A stretch of DNA of 64,000 nt from JAEZDC01 sp036676415 (GCA_036676415.1 JAKFCX010000055.1:1-64000); one strand, 5' to 3'. Shown: positions 40,798 to 50,960, numbered from the stretch's first letter. Notes: a model not told the origin generated them from the sequence alone. Numbers and translations are program-made.

Positions 40798-42582
40798 ATG
40801 AAATTGCTGCTGCAATACCTTAAACCATATAAATGGCTGATCGTCTTAGCCATAGCGCTTGCTTCCATCAACCAGGTGTTTTCTTTATTCGATCCTTTGC
40901 TGATCGGTAAAGTGATCGACAAATTTGCCAATCACCCTCACTTTTTTGATGCGGAAAAAACAGAACCCAGAAGTGAAGGACAATTCATTAATGGAATACT
41001 ACTCTACCTCGGATTACTGGTAGGTACAGCAATGGTGAGCCGTATTGCCAAAGCCTTCCAGGATTATTTTGTTAATGTGATCATCCAGAAGTTTGGAGCT
41101 AAGATCTTTACTGATGGTCTTCGTCATTCAATGAGACTGCCTTACCAGGATTTTGAAGACCAAAGAAGCGGGGAAACGCTTTCCATCTTAACTAAAGTTA
41201 GGGCCGATACGGAAAGATTCATCAGCCTATTCATCAACGTAGTGTTTGCTATTCTCATAAGTATTGTATTCGTTTCCATTTATGCAACAAGCAAACATTG
41301 GAGCATCATGCCGGTATACGTTGGAGGTATTATCATTCTTGCATTAGTCACAAACAGGTTGAGTAAAAAGATAAAATCCATTCAAAAGAACATTGTAAAA
41401 GAAACAACAGCACTTGCCGGTACAACAACAGAATCATTAAGAAATATTGAGCTGGTAAAAAGCCTTGGACTTACGGAGCAGGAAGTAAAAAGATTAAATA
41501 ATAACACCTATAAAATTCTTGGACTTGAGTTGAGAAAGGTAAAAAGCATTCGGATGATCAGCTTTGTACAGGGTACGCTTGTTAACTTTTTAAGACAGGT
41601 TATCAGTTTCACGCTGCTTCTGCTCATCTTCAGAGATTTTCTTACACCAGGAGAATTCATCACACTTCAGTTTTACGGCTTCTTCATATTTGGCCCAATG
41701 CAGGAGATAGGAAACATCATTATTTCTTATCGTGAAGCAGAAGCATCTATCAATAATTTTCACAATGTGATGCAAAAGAAAGTGGAGGTAAAACCTTTAA
41801 ATCCTGCAAAAGTTGGAATGATAGAAGAACTTGAATTTGCCAACATTTCATTCAAACACCAGACAGCACAATACAAAGCTTTAGACAATATTTCCTTTGA
41901 TGTAAAAAAAGGAGAAACCATTGCTTTTGTTGGCCCTTCTGGTGCAGGGAAAAGTACATTGGTTAAATTGTTGGTTGGGTTGTATCGTCCACAGGAAGGC
42001 CATATAAAATACAATGGTGTCGACAGTAACGAAATGGATTTTGATGAGCTGCGTAACCAGATTGGCTTTGTAACACAGGATACCCAACTCTTTGCAGGAA
42101 CAATCAAGGAAAACCTGAGCTTCGTTAATCCTGCTGCTACTGAAGAAGAACTATTAGATGCAATGTATAAAGCCAGTTGCCAGAATCTTTTAGCAAGAGC
42201 TGAAAAAGGCCTTGATACAATGATCGGTGAAGGTGGATTAAAACTGAGTGGTGGTGAAAAACAAAGACTCAGTATAGCAAGGGCATTACTCCGTCACCCT
42301 CATTTATTGATATTTGATGAAGCCACTTCTTCATTAGACAGTATAACAGAAGAAGAGATCACTACTACCATTCGAAAGATCTCTGACGAAAAAGAACAGA
42401 TATCTGTTTTAATTGCACACAGGCTCAGCACCATTATGCATGCCGACAGAATTTATGTACTCGAAAAAGGGCAGGTAGTTGAAACCGGAACGCATTTAGA
42501 CCTTATCAACGACAAAGGTTTGTATTATGCTATGTGGAGACAACAAATTGGTGAACGAAAAGCAGCAGCTGTTGCCGGCTAA
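40798..42582 (+). CDS. ABC exporter, fused membrane and ATP-binding domains
   Basis: 594 residues. Membrane domain of six helices (1-310), then the nucleotide-binding domain with Walker A GPSGAGKST, Q-loop FVTQDTQLF, signature LSGGEKQRL, Walker B LLIFDEATSS and H-loop IAHRLS. It is a homodimer-type exporter related to MsbA/multidrug half-transporters. Its stop overlaps, tail to tail, the convergent DUF2721 gene by 4 bp. Confidence 0.94.
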   Translation: MKLLLQYLKPYKWLIVLAIALASINQVFSLFDPLLIGKVIDKFANHPHFFDAEKTEPRSEGQFINGILLYLGLLVGTAMVSRIAKAFQDYFVNVIIQKFGAKIFTDGLRHSMRLPYQDFEDQRSGETLSILTKVRADTERFISLFINVVFAILISIVFVSIYATSKHWSIMPVYVGGIIILALVTNRLSKKIKSIQKNIVKETTALAGTTTESLRNIELVKSLGLTEQEVKRLNNNTYKILGLELRKVKSIRMISFVQGTLVNFLRQVISFTLLLLIFRDFLTPGEFITLQFYGFFIFGPMQEIGNIIISYREAEASINNFHNVMQKKVEVKPLNPAKVGMIEELEFANISFKHQTAQYKALDNISFDVKKGETIAFVGPSGAGKSTLVKLLVGLYRPQEGHIKYNGVDSNEMDFDELRNQIGFVTQDTQLFAGTIKENLSFVNPAATEEELLDAMYKASCQNLLARAEKGLDTMIGEGGLKLSGGEKQRLSIARALLRHPHLLIFDEATSSLDSITEEEITTTIRKISDEKEQISVLIAHRLSTIMHADRIYVLEKGQVVETGTHLDLINDKGLYYAMWRQQIGERKAAAVAG

Positions 42583-43022
42583 TCCCTGTTAAACTTATTA
42601 CGTATATAATCTACCATGGAAGGATCTTCAAGTCCCTCCATATTGCTTAATTCTATTTCAAGCGCTTTAGTACTTTTTTGTATTTCCAATAAAGATAAAA
42701 ACAGAGATAAAGAAAAAGTGATGAGGCTAAATGCGAATACCGCATGTGCAATTTCCATCCATTCTATATAGATGAAGTACATGCAAAAGATGCAGCTGAT
42801 AAAACTGATCACACCCAGGGCCTGCATATTCTTAATAATGTTCAGCCGGTAACGCAGGTTTTTGATTTGGCCATGTAGAATGTCACGTTTCTCTCCTTTC
42901 TCGTATCGTTCATGCAGGTTTCGTATCCTGTTACTCAGAGCAAGAAACCTGTTGGTATATGCTAACATTATCAGGCTGATAGCAGGAAAAAGTATTGCAG
43001 GGGTATTGATGTTTATTTCCAT
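42579..43022 (-). CDS. DUF2721 family membrane protein
   Basis: 147 residues. One hydrophobic helix at the N-terminus (PAILFPAISLIMLAYTNRF), a basic stretch LSNRIRNLHERYEKG, then two further helices and a charged tail. LxxRIRxL after helix 1 is typical of DUF2721. Function unknown. It converges on the ABC exporter with a 4-bp overlap. Confidence 0.85.
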   Translation of the reverse strand: MEININTPAILFPAISLIMLAYTNRFLALSNRIRNLHERYEKGEKRDILHGQIKNLRYRLNIIKNMQALGVISFISCIFCMYFIYIEWMEIAHAVFAFSLITFSLSLFLSLLEIQKSTKALEIELSNMEGLEDPSMVDYIRNKFNRD

Positions 43023-43081
43023 GTAATGAAGATAAAGAAGAATTTTTTTGAGACCAGCTGAAGAATATGAATTGAGCTTTA

Positions 43082-43114
43082 CTTGCTCCGATAGCTATGG
43101 GAGCACTCTTGTGC
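43082..43114 (-). repeat. Modular intergenic repeat, copy i (CTCCGATA palindromic core)
   Basis: On the plus strand CTTGCTCCGATAGCTATG then GGAGCACTCTTGTGC. The core is the same CTCCGATA hairpin as copy c, with one mismatch; the end is slightly decayed. Confidence 0.75.
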
Positions 43115-43138
43115 AGATAAATCTTTCTTGGACAAAGT

Positions 43139-43216
43139 GAACTACAGAGACACAAAGACACAAAGGATCACGGAGAACCTCTGTGTTACTCCCTGAATCC
43201 TGTGGCTCTGTGGTTT
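43139..43216. repeat. Long imperfect inverted repeat
   Basis: AACTACAGAGACACAA near the left end pairs with CTGTGGCTCTGTGGTT near the right end with few mismatches, around an A/C-rich centre. Looks like a decayed palindromic element. Confidence 0.5.
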
Positions 43217-43243
43217 AAAAAGTTCAGCAAAGTTCCGAACGCT

Positions 43244-43260
43244 GAAGTGAGTGACACAAC
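43244..43260 (+). repeat. Modular intergenic repeat, copy j (GTGAGTGACA core, partial)
   Basis: GAAGTGAGTGACACAAC. The GTAC end is degenerate (GCTGAAG). Confidence 0.65.
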
Positions 43261-43414
43261 AATAGCCACAAAGTAGTACTACAGCCGGTAAAACACAGCA
43301 TACATTCGTATCAATCCGCTTCTTCTTATAATTGTTTGTGAAGAGCTTATAAATAACCGGCCGCATAGGCCTGAAAGCACCGAAAACATTACTTTTACAA
43401 AAATTCAAAAAAGC

Positions 43415-45343
43415 ATGGAGATCACTCCTGGCCCTTTGCTGAGAAATATAGATAGTCCGGCCGATCTAAAAAAATTAACCAAAGAACAACTGCACCAGGT
43501 TTCTGAAGAACTGAGGCAATACATTATTGATGTGGTTAGTGTGCATGGCGGACATTTCGGAGCCAGCCTTGGAGTGGTGGAATTGAGTGTTGCACTTCAT
43601 TATATTTATAACACACCATACGATCAGTTAGTTTGGGATGTTGGCCACCAGGCTTACGGACATAAAATTCTCACAGGCAGAAGAGACAACTTCATCACCA
43701 ATCGTAAATACAAAGGCCTAAGTGGTTTTCCAAAACGCAGCGAAAGTGAATATGATACGTTTGGTGTAGGTCATTCTTCCACTTCCATTTCTGCAGCATT
43801 GGGAATGGCTATGGCTGCAAAGTACAAAGGAGAAGACAGGAAATCTGTTGCAATAATTGGTGATGGTGCAATGACTGCAGGTTTGGCTTTTGAAGCAATG
43901 AATCATGCTGGTGTTGCTGAAACAGACATGCTCATCATTTTGAATGATAATTGCATGAGCATTGATCCCAATGTTGGTGCATTAAAAGAATATTTAACTG
44001 ACATAGCACTCTCTCCTACTTACAACAAATTCAAAGAAGATGTTTGGAAGGCTTTAGGCAAGTTACCGGGCAAGCAATTTACCAGGGCAATGGCTCATAA
44101 GCTTGCAGATAGTATGAAGAGCATGGTGAGCAGCAGTGCTAATTTATTTGAAGCACTTAAGATTAGATACTTTGGACCGATAGATGGTCATAACATTACC
44201 AAGTTAGTTGATACATTGGAAGACCTGAAGAAAATTCCGGGTCCAAAGATCCTTCATATCATAACTACAAAAGGAAAAGGATACTCACTTGCTGAAAAAG
44301 ATCAAACAAAATGGCATGCGCCGGGTTTGTTTGATAAAGTAACCGGTGAAATCTTCAAAAAGAAATACGAAGTACCACAACCTCCGAAATACCAGGATGT
44401 TTTTGGTCATACGATTATAGAATTAGCGGAAAAGAATGAAAGCATCATGGGGATCACTCCTGCTATGCCAAGTGGTTCTTCGCTTAAGTACATGATGGAG
44501 AAAATGCCAGACAGGGCTTTTGATGTGGGCATATGTGAACAACATGCTGTTACCTTAAGTGCAGGCTTAGCTACACAAGGCATGAGGGTGTTCTGCAATA
44601 TTTATTCTTCGTTCATGCAAAGAGCTTTTGATAATGTGGTGCATGATGTGGCTATTCAAAAATTACCGGTTGTACTTTGTTTAGACAGGGCAGGATTGGT
44701 TGGTGAAGATGGACCAACACATCATGGAGCTTATGATATTCCATATTTCCGTTGCATTCCAAATATGATCATCAGTGCTCCAATGAATGAAAAGGAGTTG
44801 AGAAACCTGATGTTTACCGCTCAACTTGAATCAACCAAATATCCATTTGTAATCCGTTATCCAAGAGGTGAAGGTGTAATGGCAGAATGGAGAACTCCGT
44901 TTGAAGAAATACAAATAGGTAAAGGCAGGAAATTAAAAGACGGAAGAGATGTAGCTATCCTGAGTTTTGGACATCCCGGAAATTTTGCACAAGCTGCCAT
45001 TAGGGAATTAAGAACAGAAGGAATTGATCCGGCCCATTACGATATGCGTTTTGCCAAACCATTGGATGAAGAACTACTTCACGAAGTGTTCAAAACATAT
45101 TCTAAAATAGTTACAATCGAAGATGGAACGATCGTTGGAGGATTTGGATCTGCAGTTTTAGAATTCATGAATGAGCATCAGTATAAAGCTGAAGTGGAGA
45201 TATTAGGTATTCCGGATAGAATCGTTGAACATGGGTCATTAAAAGAATTATATAGTGAATGTAACTATGACGCACGTTCAATTGCAGATTCAGTAAGGCT
45301 TTTACTGCAAAAGCAAATTACTGTTAGCAGCTTGCTGGGATAA
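43415..45343 (+). CDS. dxs: 1-deoxy-D-xylulose-5-phosphate synthase
   Basis: 642 residues. Thiamine-diphosphate enzyme joining pyruvate and glyceraldehyde 3-phosphate; it feeds the MEP isoprenoid pathway and pyridoxal phosphate synthesis. Visible are GGHFGASLGVVEL (His47), WDVGHQAYGHK, the ThDP motif GDGAMTAG (149-156), EQHAVTLSAGLA and the C-terminal transketolase domain. ATG 43415 gives the usual N-terminus (LLRNIDSPADLKKL). Confidence 0.98.
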   Translation: MEITPGPLLRNIDSPADLKKLTKEQLHQVSEELRQYIIDVVSVHGGHFGASLGVVELSVALHYIYNTPYDQLVWDVGHQAYGHKILTGRRDNFITNRKYKGLSGFPKRSESEYDTFGVGHSSTSISAALGMAMAAKYKGEDRKSVAIIGDGAMTAGLAFEAMNHAGVAETDMLIILNDNCMSIDPNVGALKEYLTDIALSPTYNKFKEDVWKALGKLPGKQFTRAMAHKLADSMKSMVSSSANLFEALKIRYFGPIDGHNITKLVDTLEDLKKIPGPKILHIITTKGKGYSLAEKDQTKWHAPGLFDKVTGEIFKKKYEVPQPPKYQDVFGHTIIELAEKNESIMGITPAMPSGSSLKYMMEKMPDRAFDVGICEQHAVTLSAGLATQGMRVFCNIYSSFMQRAFDNVVHDVAIQKLPVVLCLDRAGLVGEDGPTHHGAYDIPYFRCIPNMIISAPMNEKELRNLMFTAQLESTKYPFVIRYPRGEGVMAEWRTPFEEIQIGKGRKLKDGRDVAILSFGHPGNFAQAAIRELRTEGIDPAHYDMRFAKPLDEELLHEVFKTYSKIVTIEDGTIVGGFGSAVLEFMNEHQYKAEVEILGIPDRIVEHGSLKELYSECNYDARSIADSVRLLLQKQITVSSLLG

Positions 45344-45380
45344 AAAGTTTATCTTAGCCACAACTCCTGTAGAGAAATTC

Positions 45381-47111
45381 ATGGCTACCAGTACCCCTAA
45401 TGATGTAAGTTCTGTTCATGACATAAAAGAAACTGTCAAACGAACAGCAAGGTTTGGTTATATCGCCATGCTTTTTGCAGCAATATCCATCGTAACCAAC
45501 ATTGTTTACGGCAATTATCTTTCTGCAGCACTAGTAGGTGGTTTACTTATTTCACTGCTCATCATCCTGGCAATGAATTTTAAAGGATGGTTTACCCTGG
45601 CAAAAATATTTTCGGTTATTTCCCTCAATGCTTTCTTAACAGTCATTGCTTTCTCTGAGGGTTTGGATTCAGGTGGTTATCTTTTTTTTATTCCGCTTCT
45701 TACAGTATTGCCTTACCTGGTAAACAATCATGAAAGATATCTCGAAGAATTATCTGCATACCTGGCCATCACGATTGCATGCTTTTGTGCCTGTATTTTT
45801 TACTGTCCTGCAGTAAGTAACTGGCAGACGATACCCGATGATATATATGCAAGGATGTTTCTGAACAACAGTCTCAGTGTAATACTTATCTCTGCCTCTT
45901 ATGCCATCATCGGTTTGTTTATGGAAAGAAGGTATGTAGAAACTATCATACACCAGAAACAAAAAACGGAGGAAGCTGCCAGGGCGAGATCGAGATTTTT
46001 ATCCAGCATGGGACATGAATTACGAACACCGTTAAATGGCATTATAGGTGTGTCTAATCTGCTGGAAAAAGAAGATTCACTTCCACATCAGGAAGAATAC
46101 CTGAATATTTTGAAGTACTGTTCAGACCATATGCTTCGGCTGGTGAATGATATACTGGACTTCAATAAAATTGAAGCAGGTAAATTAAACCTTCATCCAA
46201 TAGATTTTAACCTGAAAACATTATTGCAAAAATCAACGCTACCATTCTACAATCATTTTGAAGAAAAAGGAATCCATTTGAAAGTGGAGGTTGATCCTGC
46301 ATTAAATAAAACAGTTCATCATGATGACCTGAGGCTCGTACAGATATTGAATAACATTCTTTCGAACGCTTTGAAATTTACTGAGAAAGGCTTTGTTGAA
46401 CTGAAAGCATCTGTTGTTAGTACAACAGAGGAAACAATTACCGTTCACTTTAAAATAACAGATACAGGTATAGGAATAGCACCGGATGACCAGCGAAGCA
46501 TATTTGACAGTTTCTGGCAGGCAAGTAATCATAGTACAAGAAGATTTGGTGGAACCGGTTTAGGTCTTACGATAAGTCAGCGGTTGTTGCAGTTAATGAA
46601 CAGTTCATTACAAGTGAGTAGTGCAAAGAACAAGGGAAGTGAATTTGCTTTCACGATTGATTTCAGGCTGTCTAAAAATGCTGCCAAAGCATCTCATTTT
46701 ATAGACGATTCCAATGATTTAAGGGGTTACAGGATACTTGTTGCTGAAGATAATATCATCAACATGATGATAGCTAAAAAGATGCTCGAAGACTGGAAAG
46801 CAGAGGTGATCACTGCAGAGAACGGAGCTGAGGCCATCGAGATCCTGGTGAATGACGATCATTTTGATATCATTCTACTTGATCTTGAAATGCCTGAAGT
46901 TGATGGATACACCGCTATAAAAGAAATAAGAAAATCTCACCCTGATATACCAGCAATTGCCTTTACTGCTGCGTTACTGGATAATGAAATGCTGCAAAGC
47001 CTGATAAAGATGGGATTTGTAGACTGTGCTTTAAAACCTTTTATTCCCCAGGAACTTTTATCAAAAATCAAGAATGCTACAAGTGCATCGATGAAGCAAG
47101 CTGTGCATTAA
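45381..47111 (+). CDS. Hybrid sensor histidine kinase with C-terminal receiver
   Basis: 576 residues. About six membrane helices in residues 22-185 with no large periplasmic domain, so it may sense membrane or intracellular state. HisKA with His212 in GHELRTPLNG; catalytic domain with the N box NNILSNALKF, DTGIGI and GGTGLGL; receiver 450-570 with phospho-acceptor Asp501 (LLDLEMPEVDGY). There is no DNA-binding output, so phosphotransfer to another protein is expected. It starts 37 bp after dxs on the same strand but is not functionally tied to it. Its tail overlaps scpA by 4 bp. Confidence 0.94.
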   Translation: MATSTPNDVSSVHDIKETVKRTARFGYIAMLFAAISIVTNIVYGNYLSAALVGGLLISLLIILAMNFKGWFTLAKIFSVISLNAFLTVIAFSEGLDSGGYLFFIPLLTVLPYLVNNHERYLEELSAYLAITIACFCACIFYCPAVSNWQTIPDDIYARMFLNNSLSVILISASYAIIGLFMERRYVETIIHQKQKTEEAARARSRFLSSMGHELRTPLNGIIGVSNLLEKEDSLPHQEEYLNILKYCSDHMLRLVNDILDFNKIEAGKLNLHPIDFNLKTLLQKSTLPFYNHFEEKGIHLKVEVDPALNKTVHHDDLRLVQILNNILSNALKFTEKGFVELKASVVSTTEETITVHFKITDTGIGIAPDDQRSIFDSFWQASNHSTRRFGGTGLGLTISQRLLQLMNSSLQVSSAKNKGSEFAFTIDFRLSKNAAKASHFIDDSNDLRGYRILVAEDNIINMMIAKKMLEDWKAEVITAENGAEAIEILVNDDHFDIILLDLEMPEVDGYTAIKEIRKSHPDIPAIAFTAALLDNEMLQSLIKMGFVDCALKPFIPQELLSKIKNATSASMKQAVH

Positions 47112-47911
47112 TTTTCTTCAGGTGAAGTTATCTCACTGTTCAGATTTTCGCTTTGTTCTTCTTCCCTGTTATCGTTCCACTCGACAATAAAATTATTTCG
47201 GCCTTCCCCAACCATCAGGCTCATGAATTTTTGTTGCACCAATTCAAGCAACGATAAAAACAGGAAGATGGCATGAATACGATCACTACATTCTTCAAAG
47301 ACTTTTTCAAACGAAACAGTCTTATGATCTTTTACCATTGAAAGCATACTCTCCCTGCTTTCTTCCATTGTGTAATTATACTTTACAACGGTGTGAACAG
47401 GTTTGTTGTTTCTTTCATACACACGTTGCATCACTTTTTCAAATGCCTTCATCAGCTTGAACATCGTTACGGTCTGTATCTCTGTTCCTTCTGATGCTTC
47501 TTCACCGATCGATGCAATTTCCTTCTGTAGATTACCTCTTTTTACCATCAGCATTCGCATGGCTTCCATTTCGGCCATTTGTGCTGCAGCTTCTTTGAAA
47601 CGCTTATACTCAAGAATTTTATCTACCAGTTCCTGTCGTGGATCAATTTCATTTCCCTGTGCATCTATCTCTTTTCTCGGGAGCAGCATTTTAGCTTTGA
47701 TCCGCATTAAGGTAGATACAAACAGGATAAACTCACTGCTCAGTTCTATATTATGCTCGTCTTTAGAATGTATAAATGCTAAAAAATCCTGGATGATCCT
47801 GGTGATGGGTATATTATATATATCCAGTTCATCTCTTTCAATAAAAAATAACAGGAGATCGAAAGGACCTTCAAACTGGGGTAATTTAATCTGGTAGGTA
47901 GCTGTATTCAC
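47108..47911 (-). CDS. scpA: Segregation and condensation protein A
   Basis: 267 residues from GTG 47911 (no ATG available). Kleisin that bridges SMC heads. The N-terminus IKLPQFEGPFDLLLFFIERDELDIYNIPI is diagnostic. The C-terminal winged helix (KTVSFEKVFEECSDRIHAIFLFLSLLELV) is followed by an acidic tail. scpB is not adjacent. Confidence 0.95.
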   Translation of the reverse strand: MNTATYQIKLPQFEGPFDLLLFFIERDELDIYNIPITRIIQDFLAFIHSKDEHNIELSSEFILFVSTLMRIKAKMLLPRKEIDAQGNEIDPRQELVDKILEYKRFKEAAAQMAEMEAMRMLMVKRGNLQKEIASIGEEASEGTEIQTVTMFKLMKAFEKVMQRVYERNNKPVHTVVKYNYTMEESRESMLSMVKDHKTVSFEKVFEECSDRIHAIFLFLSLLELVQQKFMSLMVGEGRNNFIVEWNDNREEEQSENLNSEITSPEEN

Positions 47912-48097
47912 GGTACTAACTTATCATGCAAATAAAGCCCGATTCGGCTGATTCCGGTAGATAATTTATCCACTTTATTGGTTTGATCGTTGGCCGTTTG
48001 CCTGGTTGAGAAATAACAAGTTATCCCTGACAGATTTTACGAATACACAAAGTAGTATTTTATAACTGCCTGTATTTGGCAATATTTGCCACTGCTT

Positions 48098-48967
48098 ATG
48101 CGAGATCGACTCATTAATTGGTCCTTATTTATTGTACTCTGTTTTATCTGGGGCAGTTCATTTATGCTCATGAAAATGGGAATACATGAATTAGATCCTT
48201 ACCAGGTAGCATCGCTCAGGATTTTTAGTGCCGGGTTGGTATTGCTGCCTTTTGCATTCAAAGCGTTGAAAGCTATTCCATCAAATAAAATATTCCTGGC
48301 TATTTTATCTGGATTGCTTGGTAGCTTCTTCCCGGCTTATCTTTTTACAATTGCCCAGACAAGAATAGACAGTTCCCTGGCTGGTATTCTAAATGCCCTC
48401 ACTCCACTATTCACTATTATTATTGGGGTTGCTTTCTTTAAATTAAAGGCAAGAAAAAATAAATGGCTGGGAATTTTAATCGGGTTTATTGGATTGAGCC
48501 TCTTACCATTTGCAGCTAACAAAAGCATTTCATTCAACGATTTTTCTTACTCTTTACTGGTACTCCTGGCCACGATTTTTTATGGTGTGAATGTAAATAT
48601 GGTAGGCAATTATCTAAAGACAGTAAACTCAATCAATATTGCTGCCCTTGCATTTGTTTTCCTGATGATCCCTTCATCGATTATTCTTTATACCACCGGA
48701 TATTTTAATGAGAATTTTTCAGACGAAATGATAATCAAAGCCAGTGTAGCCAGTGCTGTTTTAGGTGTGATGGGTACAGCAGTAGCTTCTATTATCTTTT
48801 ATATGCTGCTGAAAAGAGCCGGTGCATTATTTGCATCCACCGTTACCTATGGAATACCTTTCGTAGCAATATTCTGGGGATTACTCGATAATGAAACGAT
48901 CTCTGTTTTACAGGTTGGTTGCCTTGGTATTATTTTATGCGGAGTATATCTTGCCAATAGAAACTAA
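48098..48967 (+). CDS. EamA/DMT-family transporter
   Basis: 289 residues from ATG 48098; a TTG 12 bp upstream is less likely. Ten hydrophobic helices in two EamA repeats. WSLFIVLCFIWGSSFMLMKMG at the N-terminus is typical. A metabolite or drug exporter of unknown substrate. It converges on frr with a 4-bp overlap. Confidence 0.92.
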   Translation: MRDRLINWSLFIVLCFIWGSSFMLMKMGIHELDPYQVASLRIFSAGLVLLPFAFKALKAIPSNKIFLAILSGLLGSFFPAYLFTIAQTRIDSSLAGILNALTPLFTIIIGVAFFKLKARKNKWLGILIGFIGLSLLPFAANKSISFNDFSYSLLVLLATIFYGVNVNMVGNYLKTVNSINIAALAFVFLMIPSSIILYTTGYFNENFSDEMIIKASVASAVLGVMGTAVASIIFYMLLKRAGALFASTVTYGIPFVAIFWGLLDNETISVLQVGCLGIILCGVYLANRN

Positions 48968-49527
48968 ACGGCCATTATCTCTTTTTCTTTTGCCGCAAGG
49001 TGTTTTTCAACCAAAACGATATAGCGGTCTGTTATATCCTGTATTCTTTTTTCACCGTCTTTGGAAATGTCTTCGCTCAATCCATTCTTCTGAAGTTTCT
49101 TCACATGTTCAATTGCATCTCTTCGTATATTCCTGATGGCAACTTTTGAATGTTCACCTTCACCGCTTGCTTTTTTTACAAGGTCTCTTCTTCTTTCTTC
49201 GGTTAATGGCGGCAGAAATAATCTTATTAAAACACCATCATTCTGAGGTGTGATGCCAATATTGGCCTGCATGATAGATCTTTCAATTGGTGCCAGCATA
49301 TTTTTCTCCCAGGGTTGAATGCTGATTGTTCTTGCATCTAAAACAGTAACGTTGGCTACCTGGTTGATAGCTGTTGGAGATCCGTAATAATCTACATTAA
49401 GTCCATCCAGCATAGATGGATTTGCTTTACCGGCTCTTATTTTAGTCAGTTCTACTTCAAGGTGGTCTATCGCCTTTTTCATAACCGATTCTGTATCCGC
49501 AACGATCTGTTCAATATCTTCTGCCAT
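48964..49527 (-). CDS. frr: Ribosome recycling factor
   Basis: 187 residues. It splits post-termination ribosomes with EF-G. Motifs: RAGKANPSMLDGLNVDYYG, TISIQPWEKNMLAPIERSI, GLSEDISKDGEKRIQDITD. Promoter TTG-N20-TAGTTTTG lies upstream. pyrH and tsf, common neighbours, are absent here. Confidence 0.97.
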   Translation of the reverse strand: MAEDIEQIVADTESVMKKAIDHLEVELTKIRAGKANPSMLDGLNVDYYGSPTAINQVANVTVLDARTISIQPWEKNMLAPIERSIMQANIGITPQNDGVLIRLFLPPLTEERRRDLVKKASGEGEHSKVAIRNIRRDAIEHVKKLQKNGLSEDISKDGEKRIQDITDRYIVLVEKHLAAKEKEIMAV

Positions 49528-49547
49528 AAGAGCGTTTTATAATTATG

Positions 49548-49578
49548 CAAAACTAAGAAATCGAAATTATAAATTCAA
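49548..49578 (-). promoter_or_regulatory. frr promoter
   Basis: On the minus strand TTG (49578-49576), a 20-bp spacer, TAGTTTTG (49555-49548), 20 nt before ATG 49527. Confidence 0.6.
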
Positions 49579-49583
49579 TGCAC

Positions 49584-49608
49584 AAAAAAAGCACCCATCA
49601 GAGTGCTT
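49584..49608 (-). terminator. Terminator of the WecA-like gene
   Basis: On the minus strand AAGCAC pairs with GTGCTT and is followed by seven T, 19 nt after the stop. Confidence 0.75.
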
Positions 49609-49627
49609 CATTATTCAATAAATTATT

Positions 49628-50749
49628 TTAATCTTCATCGACTGCCACAGGAGCAGGTTCGTTATAAAAAGAAACTAACCGAACCTTTGACTCTTTATCG
49701 TCTTTAACAACATGCAGGTAGCTTTTTGGCTTTGTATAATTAAGTACCAGCACTCCTGCGAAAAAAAGACCTGCCAAAGTCAACACTAGATATGTTGTTC
49801 CGAAAGGCTGGGCTATATAGGAAAGCGTTGCTATAAGTATACTGGTTCCGGCCAGTGTTAGAGTAATAGACCGATGATTGAGTCCCCTGTCTAATAAAAG
49901 ATGGTGGAGGTGATTTCTATCTGGACTGAATGGAGATCGGCCATGAATGATCCTGATGCTGAAAACACGAAGTGTATCCATTAACGGAAGTAACAAAATT
50001 CCAAATCCGAGTGCTGGTGTCGCTGCCAGTTTAAAAGTTGCTGCCGTAGGGGCAATTTCAATGAACCTTATCACAAGAATTGTATTCACTAACCCGATCA
50101 ACATAGAACCTGTATCGCCCATGAATATTTTTGCTGGCTGAAAATTATAAATAAGAAATGCCAGTATGCTTCCAGATAAACTAAAGGCCATTACGGCGTA
50201 ATCATAATTCTGGTTTAGCAGGAAAAAAGTGCCAAATATTGATGAGGTAATTAATCCAAGACTTCCGGCCAAGCCATCAACTCCATCAATCAGGTTATAA
50301 GCGTTTATTATAAGAATAATTGTGAAGAGTGTAAGGAGGTACTGCAATGAAGTTGGTATTGAATCAACTCCTAAAAATCCATGCAGGTCTGGTATAAGCA
50401 ATTTCGCTTTGAACATAAGAATTGCCGCCACCAATAATTGCCCGATAAATTTCTTTTGTGCCGAGAGTATGACAATATCATCCTTAATACCCAGGAAAAA
50501 AATTATAAAAAAGGCGGCGAAATAATATTGCATTTCCTTTAGTCCGGAAAAATCCAGCATCAGAAGAAGTGCAAGGGCAAAACCTACGAAAATTCCAAAA
50601 CCTCCCAGGGAGGGAATTGGATGCTTATGAATCTTACGTTCATCCGGAATGTCAAACAATTTCTTGGCTTTTGACACCTTCATTATAACAGGGATGGCAT
50701 AAAATGTAACCAGAAAGGCTATGATACCACCAACTATAATCTGTTCCAT
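49628..50749 (-). CDS. Undecaprenyl-phosphate GlcNAc-1-phosphate transferase (WecA/TagO-like)
   Basis: 373 residues, about ten membrane helices. MraY/WecA family active-site motifs: GIKDD (Asp90-Asp91), NAYNLIDGVDGLAG, FMGDTGS, and the HLHH-type loop RNHLHHLLLDRG typical of the WecA branch rather than MraY. It loads a sugar-1-phosphate on the lipid carrier, the first step of surface glycan synthesis. The flippase at 6.5 kb and GT2 gene at 53.5 kb could act in the same route, but no linkage shows it. Confidence 0.92.
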   Translation of the reverse strand: MEQIIVGGIIAFLVTFYAIPVIMKVSKAKKLFDIPDERKIHKHPIPSLGGFGIFVGFALALLLMLDFSGLKEMQYYFAAFFIIFFLGIKDDIVILSAQKKFIGQLLVAAILMFKAKLLIPDLHGFLGVDSIPTSLQYLLTLFTIILIINAYNLIDGVDGLAGSLGLITSSIFGTFFLLNQNYDYAVMAFSLSGSILAFLIYNFQPAKIFMGDTGSMLIGLVNTILVIRFIEIAPTAATFKLAATPALGFGILLLPLMDTLRVFSIRIIHGRSPFSPDRNHLHHLLLDRGLNHRSITLTLAGTSILIATLSYIAQPFGTTYLVLTLAGLFFAGVLVLNYTKPKSYLHVVKDDKESKVRLVSFYNEPAPVAVDED

Positions 50750-50952
50750 GCAATAAGAAAATTAATAAATTCAGCTGAATTTGATGTTATAGGGTGTCTT
50801 TTAAAAGTAGCATTACGGGCTTAGTCATTGAAAATCATCACTCTCACACTTTCCGGGTGGTAAAAATAGCAAACTCTGACGAAAAAATACTACTATCAGG
50901 TAAGATTACTTCAATATAAATTATGCTGCATGTATTAAGCCGTTTAAAAACT

Positions 50953-50960
50953 TAGTTTTG
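50953..50960 (+). promoter_or_regulatory. -7 box for the transketolase N-half gene
   Basis: TAGTTTTG, 16 nt before ATG 50977. Confidence 0.5.

Larger units (their letters stand above)
43023..43414. other. 392-bp intergenic region made largely of repeats
   Basis: Between divergent DUF2721 and dxs. It holds modular-repeat copies i (43082-43114) and j (43244-43260), and between them a long imperfect inverted repeat (43139-43216). The last 100 bp have no recognisable gene and probably contain the dxs promoter (TACTTTTA, 7/8 match, at 43390-43397). Confidence 0.7.
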
